This document shows, in pieces, positions 41,754 to 52,385 of a stretch of 64,000 nt of DNA. The stretch's first letter is position 1. Every line of letters begins with the position of its first letter. The translations under genes were made by a program, and so were the position numbers. Source of the stretch: an uncultured Sphingomonadaceae bacterium (GTDB lineage Bacteria > Pseudomonadota > Alphaproteobacteria > Sphingomonadales > Sphingomonadaceae); the NCBI GenBank assembly GCA_947493955.1, contig CANLSQ010000001.1:186001-250000 (forward strand). Reading direction: 5' to 3'. The notes under the pieces are model-generated. The model ran no database searches and was not told the DNA's origin. It saw nothing but the letters and a program-made list of their open reading frames with translations.

Positions 41754-42398
41754 ATGTCCGACGAAAAAACAGTCATAGTCTACGATACATTTTGTGGCTG
41801 GTGCTATGGTGCCGCACCCGTTTTCGATGCGATCGTGGATGCCGGTGAAAATGTAGAGGTGCTCCATCGGCACCTGTTCGAAGGCGCTGCAGCCCCTCGC
41901 ATGAACGAAGGCAAGGGCGCCCAGATCCTGAGAACCATTCCTCAGGTCGAAGCTCTTACCGGCCAGTCCTTTTCCGAAGCGTTCAAGGCCAGAATCGCAC
42001 GTTCGCAAACCGAGATTCTCGAGTCCGGTCTTTCGGCCCAGGCGGCAGCGCTGGTGCATGATCAGGGCCCCGAAAGGGAGTTCGCCCTGCGTCACCGACT
42101 GGAGACACTGCATTTCGGTGAAGGTGTGTCGTCAACTGACCGCCAGGCCATCATCGAAGCCCTGATCGCCGAAGGTGTCGCACCAGAGGAAGCCGAACGC
42201 ATCGGCACACCCGAACTTGAAGCCAAGGCCGCCGCTCTTGCTGATCGGGCGAAGGCGCTGATGGAAGAAGTCCAGTCAAGAGGTGTTCCCACCGTCCTCA
42301 AGATCAATGGGGATAGGAAGATACAGCTCGACCATCAAGCCTTTTACGGCCGCCCCGAAGCCATCGAAGAAATCTTCAAACTTACCACCACTGCCTAA
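41754..42398 (+). CDS. DsbA-family (FrnE-like) thioredoxin-fold protein
   Basis: The 214-aa product has a thioredoxin fold with redox motif TFCGWCYG (Cys14 and Cys17) near the N-terminus, no signal peptide, and a cis-Pro loop in GVPTVLKING. FrnE-like cytosolic members act as thiol-disulfide oxidoreductases or isomerases. ATG at 41754 follows AGGAGA. It is followed by the NmrA-like gene on the same strand. Confidence 0.9.
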   Translation: MSDEKTVIVYDTFCGWCYGAAPVFDAIVDAGENVEVLHRHLFEGAAAPRMNEGKGAQILRTIPQVEALTGQSFSEAFKARIARSQTEILESGLSAQAAALVHDQGPEREFALRHRLETLHFGEGVSSTDRQAIIEALIAEGVAPEEAERIGTPELEAKAAALADRAKALMEEVQSRGVPTVLKINGDRKIQLDHQAFYGRPEAIEEIFKLTTTA

Positions 42399-42422
42399 AC
42401 TCACATCAAAAAGGAGAATATC

Positions 42423-43319
42423 ATGAACAACAATACCAAAACCGTAACCATCTTCGGTGCAACCGGCGCTCAGGGTGCCCCCGTTGTCCGCGAAGCGCTC
42501 GCCCAAGGCTACAAGGTTCGCGCCGTTGCCCGCGACACGCAGAAAATCCGCGCGTTGCACCCCGAAGCGGAAGCAATCGCCGCAGATCTGTCGGATGAAG
42601 CCGCACTTGCCGCTGCACTCGAAGGCGCGGACGCTGCCTTCCTGCATTTTCCCCGGCCCGAGGGCCCGGACGATAGCCAAAACTGGGCGGCGGCCTTCTT
42701 CGGCGCAGCACACAAGGCGCAATTGCCTCTGCTGGTCTTCGTGACAGGTGGCCCTTCTGGCGATCGATTCCCTTCATCGGTAATCGTCGATGCAACAACG
42801 CATGGCATGAACGCCGTGCTCAATTCAGGTATTCCGTCGATTGTCCTGCAATCAGCAATATATTTGGAAAACCTGCAACCGGAACTGTTCTTGCCTGGTC
42901 TCCGCTCTGAAGGCAGGCTAGATTATCCGCCGACCCCGCGCGATTTGAAAGTGCAGTGGACGTCACATATCGATCAGGCAACGCTGGCGGTGGCCGCACT
43001 TTCACGTCCTGATCTTGCCGGAAAAGCCTTTGAGATTGGAACACCTGACCCGCTGACCGGTGATGAACTTGCCGATCTGATGAGCGGTTGGGTCGAACAG
43101 GAAGTCACATTCGATCCGATGAGCCCAGAGGATTTCGGCAAGCGTATCGGCGATGCGTTCAATAGCCCCGGAGCCGCTTTCGCCCTTGGTGATCTTTATG
43201 GCTCCATCGCGAAACTCAACGGTGATGCAATGGCCATCAAGACCGATGAGTTAGAAGCCACCTTCAACGTGAAGCTGACTTCGGTTGCTGACCATATCAA
43301 GGCTTGGCCAAAAGGTTGA
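42423..43319 (+). CDS. NmrA-family NAD(P)-binding protein
   Basis: An atypical SDR of 298 aa with an N-terminal nucleotide-binding motif GATGAQG (12-18) and VRAVARDTQKIRAL after strand 2, no classical Tyr-Lys pair, and a C-terminal domain (LTGDELADLMSGW). Members act as redox sensors or quinone/ether reductases. ATG at 42423 follows AAGGAGAA. A strong hairpin follows its stop. Confidence 0.9.
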   Translation: MNNNTKTVTIFGATGAQGAPVVREALAQGYKVRAVARDTQKIRALHPEAEAIAADLSDEAALAAALEGADAAFLHFPRPEGPDDSQNWAAAFFGAAHKAQLPLLVFVTGGPSGDRFPSSVIVDATTHGMNAVLNSGIPSIVLQSAIYLENLQPELFLPGLRSEGRLDYPPTPRDLKVQWTSHIDQATLAVAALSRPDLAGKAFEIGTPDPLTGDELADLMSGWVEQEVTFDPMSPEDFGKRIGDAFNSPGAAFALGDLYGSIAKLNGDAMAIKTDELEATFNVKLTSVADHIKAWPKG

Positions 43320-43330
43320 CCGTAATGTGA

Positions 43331-43361
43331 AGGCCGCGCGGAAACTCGTTCCGCGCGGCCT
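43331..43361 (+). terminator. Hairpin terminator after the NmrA-like gene
   Basis: AGGCCGCGCGGAA pairs perfectly with TTCCGCGCGGCCT around ACTCG (13-bp stem), 12 bp after the stop. No strong T run follows, so termination may be imperfect. Confidence 0.65.
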
Positions 43362-43396
43362 GATTAACAAGACATCCAAAACGAAAGGCTGGGACA

Positions 43397-43549
43397 ATGT
43401 ACTTCATGGACGAATACCAGTTCTACAATAATATAAGTTGCTGGAACCCTGGGGAAAAATGGATCGCCAAGTTCCTCGAGAACTGGAGAAAAAAATCAGG
43501 CAAGTCTTTGCGGAACCGCAAGCGCATGGCAGTTTCCAACCAAGACTGA
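43397..43549 (+). CDS. Small ORF, 50 aa, unknown
   Basis: ATG at 43397 is preceded by AGGCTGGGA. The product begins MYFMDEYQFYNNISC and has a basic, Trp-containing middle (WIAKFLENWRKKSGKSLRNRK). I do not recognise it. It could be a small expressed protein or a remnant, because the next frame downstream is a pseudogene. Coding status is unproven. Confidence 0.35.
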   Translation: MYFMDEYQFYNNISCWNPGEKWIAKFLENWRKKSGKSLRNRKRMAVSNQD

Positions 43550-43624
43550 GGCCACACCTCCATCTTATCAAAAGAGATCGACGGTCTTCTAATTTGATCT
43601 AAACTACAAAGGAGCATTTTAGTC

Positions 43625-44164
43625 ATGCGTTTGAACGACAATTTTGCTGAACATATTGTTATCAACACAACTCGGATGCCTTGGGAGGACTCTCCCATGA
43701 CCGGTGTTCAGAGAAGAAAGTTGGATCGCATTGGCGATGAGGTTGCCCGTGCAACATCGCTCGTAAAATATGAGCCAGGATCACATTTCCCAGACATGCT
43801 CACGGCGGCGGTGAAGAGTTTTTGGTCCTTGAAAGCGTATTTTCTGATGAGCATGGCGACTATCCAGCCGGAACATATGTCTGAAATCTCATCGGTACAG
43901 ATCACAAACCTCACAGTGACAATAGTTGTATCATATTCGTTAAACTTCATCAGTTCAGTGAGAATGACATCTGACAGTTTTCCATCGACACAAATACAGC
44001 AGAATTCCGCGAGACCGAAATAGCTGGGGTTTGGCAACTACCTCTCCACAGCTCTGAGCAAGAGCATTGTGCTCTGATTCGACTAAATCCGGGTGCAATT
44101 CTTGATCCAGATACCGGCTTTCCGGTTAATAAGTTACTGGTGCTGAATATCGCGACTTTAGTCA
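43625..44164 (+). pseudogene. ChrR-type cupin (anti-sigma-like), decayed
   Basis: The frame starts well ([27 protein letters not shown]), as in ChrR-type cupins. At about 43790 one base appears to be missing, because the family continuation [14 protein letters not shown] with [15 protein letters not shown] is found in another frame. That frame is then broken by TGA at 43882-43884 and TGA at 43972-43974, while homologous-looking sequence continues (NSCIIFVKLHQFSEND, PGAILDPDTGFPVNK) up to the convergent CoA-transferase gene, which abuts it. The metal-binding HxH and Glu are recognisable but separated from the start. This is a clear pseudogene with a frameshift, two stops and probably a lost 3' end. 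Confidence 0.85.
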
Positions 44165-45466
44165 TTAGCGTATCGTGTCCGCCAATTGCGCGCGGAATTT
44201 CGGATGCGCCAATTCGATCAATGCCTCCGCTCGCTGGGTCAATGATTTGCCTTTGAGATCGGCAAAGCCAAATTCGGTGACGACAATATGCGTGTCGTTG
44301 CGCGGTGTGGTGACCGGGCCATCCAGCGTTGGCACAATACGCGATACGGTCCCGTTCTTTGCCGTGGATCGGCAGGCGATGATGGATTTTCCGCGTTTGG
44401 AAGCCGTGGCACCGCGGACGAAATCCAGTTGCCCGCCCGCGCCGCTATATTGCCGGCCCATAAGATGTTCTGAATTGCAGGCACCACCAAGGTTGACTTG
44501 CAGCGTCGCATTCACCGACACGACATTGTCATTCTTGGAAATATGGCGCGGGTCATTGACAATATCGACCGGCGCGCTGTGCATGGCGGGATTATCGTCC
44601 AGAAAATCATAAAAGGCGCGATCTCCCATCGCGAAGGTAAAGACACTACGGCCATGATAAGTGGTCTTTGCTTGATTGGTTACCGCTCCGCATTCTGCCA
44701 AACGCGCCAGGGCCGGAGTCATCAATTCGGTATGTATACCAAGGTCCTTGCGATCCTCCAGCAGGGCACAAACCGCACTGGGCAAGGTGCCGATCCCCAT
44801 TTGCAGGCAGGCGCGGTCGTCAATCATGTCCGCAATGATGGATGCGATCATTTGTTCCTCGGCGCTGATCGGCGGACAGGTCTCCTCCGCGAGCGGGGCA
44901 TTATTTTCTACTATCGCATCAACCTCGGAAATATGGAGCAGTGACTCTCCAAAAACCCGGGGCATGTTCTCATTGACCTCAACAATCAGGCTTTTCGCGC
45001 TTCGGGCTGCGGTTGAGGAATAGTCGTTGCTGGTACCAAAGGTGAACCAGCCATGCCGGTCCATGGGTGATACGGTTGTGATAAAACTGTCGAGCAGGAC
45101 TTTGTCTCTCAGCAATTGCGGTGAATCGCTGAACGCGACGGGGACGAATTCAACCGGCGGGATGCCTTTGCCGGAAGCATCTTTAAGCAGCGCCCGTTCT
45201 ATGGAACTGAGGAACATGCAATGCGGGCGGACATGGGCCACTAGATCGGGCCGCAGCACGGTTTTTCCGGCATGGGCCATGGAGTGAAAATACCACAGTT
45301 TGAGATCGCTCAGATCGCCTGCCTCCGCGCGTGCCGCCAAAGCGGACAGCAAAGCAGGCGGTTCGGCAACCGCCATGCCCATGGCGATATGGGACCCTGA
45401 TGGAATGCCAGATACGGCTTTGGCGGCACTAGTCAGCTTGGCCGCATATTGCTCTTTGAAAGTCAT
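44165..45466 (-). CDS. Acetyl-CoA hydrolase/CoA-transferase family protein
   Basis: The 433-aa product belongs to the Cat1/4-hydroxybutyrate CoA-transferase family. MGIGTLPSAV marks the CoA/nucleotide loop, and SEHLMGRQYSGAGGQLDFVRGA includes the region around the catalytic Glu and the conserved Gly-rich block. It hydrolyses or exchanges CoA thioesters of short acids. The start is taken as ATG 45466; a GTG at 45493 overlaps the upstream dehydrogenase, and neither has a good ribosome binding site. It probably forms an operon with the alcohol dehydrogenase upstream, consistent with short alcohol or hydroxy-acid metabolism. Confidence 0.9.
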   Translation of the reverse strand: MTFKEQYAAKLTSAAKAVSGIPSGSHIAMGMAVAEPPALLSALAARAEAGDLSDLKLWYFHSMAHAGKTVLRPDLVAHVRPHCMFLSSIERALLKDASGKGIPPVEFVPVAFSDSPQLLRDKVLLDSFITTVSPMDRHGWFTFGTSNDYSSTAARSAKSLIVEVNENMPRVFGESLLHISEVDAIVENNAPLAEETCPPISAEEQMIASIIADMIDDRACLQMGIGTLPSAVCALLEDRKDLGIHTELMTPALARLAECGAVTNQAKTTYHGRSVFTFAMGDRAFYDFLDDNPAMHSAPVDIVNDPRHISKNDNVVSVNATLQVNLGGACNSEHLMGRQYSGAGGQLDFVRGATASKRGKSIIACRSTAKNGTVSRIVPTLDGPVTTPRNDTHIVVTEFGFADLKGKSLTQRAEALIELAHPKFRAQLADTIR

Positions 45467-45476
45467 TGACGGGTGA

Positions 45477-46553
45477 TCACGGCTGCACGGCAATTTTCAG
45501 CACGCCGTCGCGCTGATTGGCAAACAGGTCATAGGCTGTTTCGATATCATCAAGTGCAAAATGATGGGTGACCAGCGGGCTCGCATCCACTCGGCCAGAC
45601 CCGATCACATCCATCAACCGGCGCATGCGTTCCTTGCCGCCGGGGCAAAGCGTACTGACAATGGTGTTGTCTCCCAGACCGGCCGAAAAGGCATCCAGCG
45701 GTATCGTCAGATCTTCGGAATAAACGCCCAACGAAGACAGTGTTCCGCCCGGCCGTAATACCCGGAGCGCTCCTTCAAATGTCTGTGTCTTACCCAAGGC
45801 CTCTATCGACACGTCGACCCCGCGACCATCCGTGATCCGCATGATTTCATCGACCGGATCGACCTTGCTGAAATCGACAACATGATCCGCACCCATGCTG
45901 CGCGACATTTCCATCCGTTCGGGAATCGATTCGATCGCGATGATGGTGGTGGCGCCCATTATTTTTGCGCCAGCCGTTGCACAAAGGCCGATTGGGCCTT
46001 GCGCGAACACTGCAACCGTATCGCCAATCTGGATCTTGCCCGATTCCGCCCCGCTAAACCCGGTCGACAGGATATCTGGACACATCAGCACCTGTTCGTC
46101 AGTCAACCCATCCGGCACCGGCGCAAGATTGGCCATCGCGTCTGGTACTTTGAGATATTCGGCCTGTGCGCCGTCAATTGTATTGCCAAACCGCCAGCCA
46201 CCTATGGCTTTCCAGCCATGATGATCCTGACCACCGCATTGAGAATGAAAACCGCACATAGAGGCATAGGAAGTTCCGGTTGGCGTTATAGCCCCGGCTA
46301 TCACCCGCTGACCTTCGGTAAATCCTTCAACTGCTGAACCCAGTTTTTCAATGATTCCAACCGGCTCGTGGCCAATGGTGAGGCCGCTTTCCACTGGATA
46401 TTCACCCTTCAATATATGGATATCCGTTCCGCAAATGGTGGTTGTTGTGATCCGGATCAACGCGTCAAGTGTACCAATGCCGGGAATCGGCTTTTCACCC
46501 AATATGATCCTGCCGGGCTCAATAAAAATCGCCGCTTTCATATGGTTTTCCAT
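45477..46553 (-). CDS. Zinc-type NAD(P)-dependent alcohol dehydrogenase
   Basis: Medium-chain dehydrogenase of 358 aa. CGTDIHILKGEYPV provides the catalytic zinc Cys, GHEPVGIIEKLG its conserved Glu region, and the Rossmann part starts near GDTVAVFAQGPIGL. The structural-zinc lobe with four closely spaced Cys is not evident; CGFHSQCGGQDH stands near that position, as in secondary-alcohol dehydrogenases of the thermophilic-anaerobe type. ATG at 46553 follows GGAG. The CoA-transferase follows 10 bp after its stop. Confidence 0.92.
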   Translation of the reverse strand: MENHMKAAIFIEPGRIILGEKPIPGIGTLDALIRITTTTICGTDIHILKGEYPVESGLTIGHEPVGIIEKLGSAVEGFTEGQRVIAGAITPTGTSYASMCGFHSQCGGQDHHGWKAIGGWRFGNTIDGAQAEYLKVPDAMANLAPVPDGLTDEQVLMCPDILSTGFSGAESGKIQIGDTVAVFAQGPIGLCATAGAKIMGATTIIAIESIPERMEMSRSMGADHVVDFSKVDPVDEIMRITDGRGVDVSIEALGKTQTFEGALRVLRPGGTLSSLGVYSEDLTIPLDAFSAGLGDNTIVSTLCPGGKERMRRLMDVIGSGRVDASPLVTHHFALDDIETAYDLFANQRDGVLKIAVQP

Positions 46554-46817
46554 GGGGGCTCCATAGCACTGTAAGATGTAGGCCGAAAATTAAGGAAAAT
46601 GACTGAAAGCGTCTCTACGCAATTGCGCGTAGTTTTGGTGTTGAGAGTCGCCGCCATTCCGTAACAATACCTATCGCCCGCCCGGCACCCGCGGCCTAAA
46701 TTCCCTATTCTCACAGTCAATTGTCGGCAATTACGGGAAGATCGGCGTGCTAAAACATGAGGACAATTTAAAGGTTGTCAGTGTCGGCACAAAAAAGCTG
46801 ACCCGTTTCTGCGCCTA

Positions 46818-47555
46818 ATGTCCCAGCCTTTGAAATCTGCGACGGGCGTGCGCGACAGCCTTTATTCCATCCGTAGCCTGACAAAAATCTATGGCGAAGG
46901 ACCGACAGCGGTGTCGGCCCTGCGTGGGGTTGATCTGGACCTGCCCAAATCCGCCATGGTCGTACTGCTTGGGGCAAGTGGATCCGGAAAATCGACTTTT
47001 CTCAACATCATCGGCGGGTTGGACGAAGCAACATCTGGAACGGTGATGTTTGAGGGCGAGGAACTCACCGCGCTCGACCCGTCTGCACTGACTGAATACC
47101 GGCGCAATTCGGTCAGCTTCGTGTTTCAATTCTACAATCTGGTAGCTTCCCTGACCGCGAGGGAGAATGTTGCGCTGATCACGGAGATTGCCGAAGACCC
47201 GATGAGGCCAGAAGAAGCACTGGCCATGGTGGGGCTGGAAAGCCGTATCGATCATTTTCCGTCCCAGCTTTCCGGTGGTGAGCAGCAACGCGTTGCCATC
47301 GCCCGCGCCATTGCCAAGCGGCCCAAAGTCATGCTCTGCGATGAACCAACAGGAGCGCTTGATAGCGAAACCGGGGTTAGGGTTCTGGAGGCGCTGGATC
47401 AAGTCAACCGGGAGCTTGGCACCACGACGCTGCTCATCACCCATAATGTCGTCATTGCCGATATGGCCGACAGGCTGCTGCGCTTTGCCGACGGCGCGCT
47501 GGTCGAAGATCGCGACAACCCAAAGCGCGTCGCACCTTCGGCGATGCAATGGTAA
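46818..47555 (+). CDS. ABC transporter ATP-binding protein (LolD/MacB type)
   Basis: ATPase of 245 aa with Walker [10 protein letters not shown] (52-60), signature [14 protein letters not shown], Walker B VMLCDEP and the H-loop in LLITHN. The MacB/LolD group powers FtsX-type permeases, which act by mechanotransmission rather than classic transport. The stop overlaps the permease start. No clear ribosome binding site precedes ATG 46818. First gene of a three-gene exporter unit. Confidence 0.93.
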   Translation: MSQPLKSATGVRDSLYSIRSLTKIYGEGPTAVSALRGVDLDLPKSAMVVLLGASGSGKSTFLNIIGGLDEATSGTVMFEGEELTALDPSALTEYRRNSVSFVFQFYNLVASLTARENVALITEIAEDPMRPEEALAMVGLESRIDHFPSQLSGGEQQRVAIARAIAKRPKVMLCDEPTGALDSETGVRVLEALDQVNRELGTTTLLITHNVVIADMADRLLRFADGALVEDRDNPKRVAPSAMQW

Positions 47556-49933
47556 GCCTGCCAGCCTGGCTGGGGTCGCTGGACCGGAAACTCTTGCGCG
47601 ATATTTGGCGCCTGCGATCGCAGGCACTGGCCATCGCACTGGTCATTGCCGCCGGGATCGGAATGGTGGTGATGTCGTTCGGCATGCTCCGTTCTCTCGA
47701 GGCCAGCCGCGATACCTATTATGACCGCTACCGCTTCGCCGACATTTTCGCATCTGCCGTCCGTGTGCCCGATAGCCTGCTGGATGACATTCGCGCGATT
47801 GATGGCGTCAGCGTCGTCGAGGGCCGCCTGACCAGCGGCGCAACGCTTGACATTCCGGGGATATCCGAACCGATAACCGCGCGCATACATTCTTTGCCTG
47901 TGTCCGGCATGCCGGCTGTTAATGCCTTGGTCCTGCGTAGCGGCCGGTTGCCGGACCCTGACCGCCCGGACGAAGTACTTGCCAGTGAAAAGTTTGCCGA
48001 GGCCGCCCGCATAGGAATTGGTGATGATATTGACGGGCTGCTCTACGGGACCAGGCAAAAATTTCGTATCGTCGGCACCGTGCTCTCCCCCGAATATGTC
48101 TATGCCATCGGCCCGGGCCAGATATTCCCGGACAATCGCCGCTTTGGCATATTGTGGATGGGACAGGAGCATCTCTCCGCCGCGCTGGATTCGACCAACA
48201 GCTTCAATGAAGCCCTGATCCGGCTGGAACGCGGCGGCAATGTGCAGGACGTGATCGACCGGGTGGACGTCATCCTCGAACGCTATGGCGGACGCGGCGC
48301 CACACCGCGGAAAGACCAGCTTTCTGACCGTTTTCTGGAGAATGAACTGACTCAGCTCAGCAGCATGACCGCCATTCTTCCGCCGATATTTCTTGGCGTC
48401 GCGGCCTTCCTGATAAATATGGTCCTGTCACGACTGGTGGAATCCGAACGGGAGATTATCGGCCTGCTGACTGCCTTCGGTTATCGCAGCCGGACGATCA
48501 TGTTTCACTATGCCAAACTGGCGCTGGTGCTGTCTCTCCCCGGGCTTGTGCTCGGCCTCCTGTTAGGTTCATGGATGGGTCGGGGACTGGCCGGCCTGTA
48601 CCAGGATTTTTTCGTCTTCCCGTTCCTCACCTACCGTGCGGGCTTTGACGTGTTTTTCATCTCCTGCATGGTTGCAATTTTCGTTGTGTTGCTGGGTGCT
48701 GCGCAAACCGTCCGACGGATTGGAAAGCTGACCGCTGCCGAGGCCATGCGTCCGCCGGTGCCGCCCAATTATTCCGGCGGGTTTGCCCGATTGGTTGGAC
48801 GGATTAAAGGGCTGGATGAACCGACGCGAATCATCCTGCGAGGGGTGGCGCGCCGCCCCTTGCGATCCATGCTGGGATCGGTCGGCATCGCGGGTGCGCT
48901 GGGTCTGTATATCACATCTGCTGGATCGACCGACAATGTCCGCATGATGTTTGACCTGATGTTTAATCAGGCCAATCGAGCGGACGTTAATGTGGTCTTT
49001 TCTGAAGATCGCGATGATCGCGCTCTTTTTGAACTCGCGCGGCTGCCCGGTGTGATGCGGGTCGAACCGGTGCGCTATGTCGGTGCCAAACTGAGCGCAG
49101 GTCATCGTTCCAAATCCGAAACGATCACGGGGATGAAACCGGCTAGCGATCTTAACCGCTTGGTCGATTTGGACAATGGCGTTGTCGAACCGCCGATGCA
49201 GGGTCTGATGATATCCTATAGCTTGTCGAACGAGCTAAATGTCGGACCAGGGGATCTGGTGGACATTCAAATCACTGACGGACGCCGACCCTATGTCACC
49301 ATGCCGGTGACCAGTATACTCAGCAGTCCGGTGAGCAGTCCAGCCTATGTCGATTTCAAGCATCTGGGCCCGATCATGCGGGAAGGAGCATTGTCTTCCG
49401 GCGCCTATCTGAGCGTGGACGCGACCGAGACCGACAAGCTGTACCGGCGGCTGAAAGATATGCCAATGATTGCCGGCTTCTCACAGCGAGCCGCGGCTCT
49501 GCGCGGTAGTGAGGAAACGATTGCCGAAACTAGGGGTATCGTCCAACTGTTCAACGTCGCTTTCTCCGGCCTTATCGTCTTTGGTGTGGTCTATAATAAC
49601 GCCCGGATCAGCCTCGCCGAGCGCGCCCGTGATCTCGTTTCGCTCCGCGTGCTCGGCTATCGTCGGTCCGAAGTTTCTTATATATTGTTGGGCGAGCTGG
49701 CGCTCATCGTATTGGCCGGACTGCCACTCGGCATGATGTTCGGATATTATCTGTCGAAGCAAATCAGCGAAGCTGTCAGTGGGGATCTCTTTATTATCCC
49801 CTTTGCCCTTTCGGCTGCCACGGTCGCTTTTGCCATATTGGTTGTCCTGGCAACCGCCGTATTATCAGCCATATTCGTCAAGGGACGGCTGGACCGGCTT
49901 AATCTTGTCAGCGTATTGAAAACGAGGGAATGA
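47549..49933 (+). CDS. FtsX-family ABC permease
   Basis: The 794-aa inner-membrane protein has two FtsX units: an N-terminal helix (about 25-45), a periplasmic domain, a three-helix group at about 265-400 ([20 protein letters not shown]), another helix near 440-455, a second periplasmic region, and a final three-helix group ([13 protein letters not shown] onward). This LolE/MacB-like duplication fits a lipoprotein, peptide or small-molecule exporter. ATG at 47549 lies inside the ATPase stop region (ATGGTAA). The next gene starts 5 bp after its stop. Confidence 0.92.
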   Translation: MVSLPAWLGSLDRKLLRDIWRLRSQALAIALVIAAGIGMVVMSFGMLRSLEASRDTYYDRYRFADIFASAVRVPDSLLDDIRAIDGVSVVEGRLTSGATLDIPGISEPITARIHSLPVSGMPAVNALVLRSGRLPDPDRPDEVLASEKFAEAARIGIGDDIDGLLYGTRQKFRIVGTVLSPEYVYAIGPGQIFPDNRRFGILWMGQEHLSAALDSTNSFNEALIRLERGGNVQDVIDRVDVILERYGGRGATPRKDQLSDRFLENELTQLSSMTAILPPIFLGVAAFLINMVLSRLVESEREIIGLLTAFGYRSRTIMFHYAKLALVLSLPGLVLGLLLGSWMGRGLAGLYQDFFVFPFLTYRAGFDVFFISCMVAIFVVLLGAAQTVRRIGKLTAAEAMRPPVPPNYSGGFARLVGRIKGLDEPTRIILRGVARRPLRSMLGSVGIAGALGLYITSAGSTDNVRMMFDLMFNQANRADVNVVFSEDRDDRALFELARLPGVMRVEPVRYVGAKLSAGHRSKSETITGMKPASDLNRLVDLDNGVVEPPMQGLMISYSLSNELNVGPGDLVDIQITDGRRPYVTMPVTSILSSPVSSPAYVDFKHLGPIMREGALSSGAYLSVDATETDKLYRRLKDMPMIAGFSQRAAALRGSEETIAETRGIVQLFNVAFSGLIVFGVVYNNARISLAERARDLVSLRVLGYRRSEVSYILLGELALIVLAGLPLGMMFGYYLSKQISEAVSGDLFIIPFALSAATVAFAILVVLATAVLSAIFVKGRLDRLNLVSVLKTRE

Positions 49934-49937
49934 AATA

Positions 49938-51164
49938 ATGGCTAGCAAACAATTCAGCCGTCCCGGGCCAAAAATCCTGATTGGAGCGATCATATTGCTG
50001 ACATTGGTCGCGATTTTCTTTGCCGTCCGCACGCCGCCAATAGATGTCGATACTGCAGAGGTGGTTGAGGGTCCACTGCTGGTGACGATTGATGATGAAG
50101 GCGAAACACGAGTCCGCGACATGTTTGTTGTTGCCGCACCAATTAACGGCCGCTTGCTGCGGGTCGAGCTGGAGGCGGGGGACAAGGTGGTGGCCAGTCA
50201 AACCGTGGTCGCGCGCATGATGCCAGCGCAACCCGATTTTCAGAACCCGCGCACCGAAGCTGAAATCCGAGCGCAGATAAGCGCGCTGCAGGCCACTGTG
50301 CGATCAACAGCCGCCAGGATCAACCAAGCGAAAGCAGATCGGGAATTGGCAGCCGCGAATTTTGTGCGCACCGATGCCATATTCAAACGCGGCTTTGCGA
50401 CGAAGACGGAGCATGATGTAGCCAAGGCAGCGCGCGACAGCAGCGTCGCGCACGTGACAGAAATTCTGCAAGCCCACGAAACCGCTCAATTCGAGCTTAA
50501 AGCCGCTCAGGCCAGTCTGATGGGTCCATCCTTTGGTAATGGCCGGGACAACGCACTCAACATTACGTCGCCCGAAAGCGGATCGGTGTTGCGGGTAACG
50601 CAGGAGAGTGAAACACTGCTGACAGCGGGGGCAACGATCATGGAACTGGGTAACCCAGCTGATATCGAGATTGTCACCGATCTTTTATCCAGCGATGCGG
50701 TTAAAATAAAGCCGGGTAACGATGTGCTGATCGACAATTGGGGTGGTGAGCGTCCGCTCAAAGGCAAGGTTCAGCGGATAGAACCGTTCGGCTTCACCAA
50801 AATTTCGGCCCTCGGCGTTGAGGAACAGCGGGTGAATGTCATCATAGACTTTGTCGATCCTCAGACAGCAAGGGAGCGCCTGGGCCATGGCTATCGGGTG
50901 ATTGTCCGGGCGGTCGAATGGTCTGGAGATGATGTCATTCAAGTACCGATTAGCGCATTGTTTCGTGATGCTGGAGACTGGTCTGCTTTTGTCATGGACA
51001 ATGGCAAAGCAAGACTGGTTCGGGTGAAGGTTGGCCGAATGAATGATGAGCGCGCACAGATCACAGAAGGCTTGAAAGAAGGAGAAACCGTATTACTGCA
51101 TCCGAGTGAAAAGATTGAGGACGGAACAAGGATCAGACTAAGAAAGGGCGCTGACGGCGGATAA
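49938..51164 (+). CDS. HlyD-family periplasmic adaptor of the ABC exporter
   Basis: The 408-aa adaptor has one N-terminal membrane segment (about 13-33), a lipoyl half (NGRLLRVELEAGDKVVAS), a long coiled-coil region (about 100-195), and a second lipoyl half followed by a beta-barrel (ISALGVEEQRVNVIIDF). ATG at 49938 is placed behind GAGGGA. With the two preceding genes it forms a tripartite-type exporter that needs an outer-membrane factor from elsewhere. Confidence 0.92.
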   Translation: MASKQFSRPGPKILIGAIILLTLVAIFFAVRTPPIDVDTAEVVEGPLLVTIDDEGETRVRDMFVVAAPINGRLLRVELEAGDKVVASQTVVARMMPAQPDFQNPRTEAEIRAQISALQATVRSTAARINQAKADRELAAANFVRTDAIFKRGFATKTEHDVAKAARDSSVAHVTEILQAHETAQFELKAAQASLMGPSFGNGRDNALNITSPESGSVLRVTQESETLLTAGATIMELGNPADIEIVTDLLSSDAVKIKPGNDVLIDNWGGERPLKGKVQRIEPFGFTKISALGVEEQRVNVIIDFVDPQTARERLGHGYRVIVRAVEWSGDDVIQVPISALFRDAGDWSAFVMDNGKARLVRVKVGRMNDERAQITEGLKEGETVLLHPSEKIEDGTRIRLRKGADGG

Positions 51165-51207
51165 AATAGGAACGGCTTTTCCAAGTGGAGCAACGGCTTC
51201 ATCGTTT

Positions 51208-52299
51208 TTAGTAAACAAAAGTATCGCGGCGGTAGATATCAGGGTGAAAAATCAAACCTGCATCGTCGGTCCCTTCCACCGTAAAATAAGCGATATAAAT
51301 CGGTATGGATTGAGTCATGTTAAGCGCTTCGGTGTGACCTGCCTCCAGTATTTCGTCTATGTCTTCGCTGGAATGATCCTTTGCCAAAAGTGATTTTGCA
51401 AAATCCAAAGCATTACCCACTCTGACACATCCGTGACTATAGGTTCTGACTTCCTTAGCGAATAGCATCTTGTTTGGTGTGTCGTGTAGATAGACCGAAT
51501 AAGCGTTCGGCATGATCAGTTTCATCAGTCCTAGCGCATTTGCCGATCCCGGCCGCTGGCGGTACCGACCATTTTGAAAGACATAGCCCTTCCGGCGGGC
51601 AGTTGCTGGACTATTGCGCACCATCGCGCCAATCCCCTCAGCCACGATCGAAGAAGGGATTTCCCACCAGGGATTGAAAATGACACCGCTGACTCTGGCA
51701 TCAAATACCGGTGTCGGTGTCTTTGTCTTGCCCACAATAACAGGCCACGAGCGTATTTTTCTATGATTTTCCCATAATGTGACTTCAAAGCTGGCGGCAT
51801 TGACGATCAGATAGGTTTCACCGAGAGAGTGCGGCATCCAGCGCCATCGTTCCATATTCAGAGCTATTCGCGCATGCTTCTGTGAATCGGTTTCCGTTCT
51901 CAATGCTTTTTTAAGCGCCTGATAATGCGGGTTTTGCGGTTTGTACGCATCGTATAATGGCCCAAGTTCGTTCCTGCGTAATGCCAGAGCTATCAACTTC
52001 TCGTTGTCAATCAGATGGTCGCGGCTTTTGATATGCCACTGTGCGCGGCTCAAGTCCTTAAGGCATCCATCCAGATATGTTCGTGCGAGCTGTTTGGCGG
52101 CAGCAGTTGCGGCACTTCCATCTTCAAGAGGAAAATTACTTGATATCTGGCAATCGCCAAGGCCTTCCGTCGGCATATCGTTGATCAGCGCCTTCAAATG
52201 AACGACTTGAGCAGGAGTCCATTGCATCCGATTTTGTGGCTCAGCCGAAGCTGTTTCAACCGAGAATAGAACAGCGATGAAAATAAGCAGTTTTCTCAT
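51208..52299 (-). CDS. L,D-transpeptidase (YcbB/YkuD type)
   Basis: Makes 3-3 cross-links or attaches proteins to peptidoglycan in the periplasm. The 363-aa product has a signal peptide (cut near SAEP), a helical scaffold region and the YkuD domain with the catalytic motif YSHGCVRVG (Cys291). IRSWPVIVGKTKTPTPVF opens the domain. ATG at 52299 follows AGGGGAG, and the longer frame is rejected. It diverges from a second, unrelated L,D-transpeptidase 86 bp away. Confidence 0.92.
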   Translation of the reverse strand: MRKLLIFIAVLFSVETASAEPQNRMQWTPAQVVHLKALINDMPTEGLGDCQISSNFPLEDGSAATAAAKQLARTYLDGCLKDLSRAQWHIKSRDHLIDNEKLIALALRRNELGPLYDAYKPQNPHYQALKKALRTETDSQKHARIALNMERWRWMPHSLGETYLIVNAASFEVTLWENHRKIRSWPVIVGKTKTPTPVFDARVSGVIFNPWWEIPSSIVAEGIGAMVRNSPATARRKGYVFQNGRYRQRPGSANALGLMKLIMPNAYSVYLHDTPNKMLFAKEVRTYSHGCVRVGNALDFAKSLLAKDHSSEDIDEILEAGHTEALNMTQSIPIYIAYFTVEGTDDAGLIFHPDIYRRDTFVY

Positions 52300-52385
52300 T
52301 CTCCCCTTGTTTCGGGCGCGCTTCCTCCCCACAATCAGTATATCTACCTAATCCCAAGCATACCGGATTTTGTTAGAATTTTACG

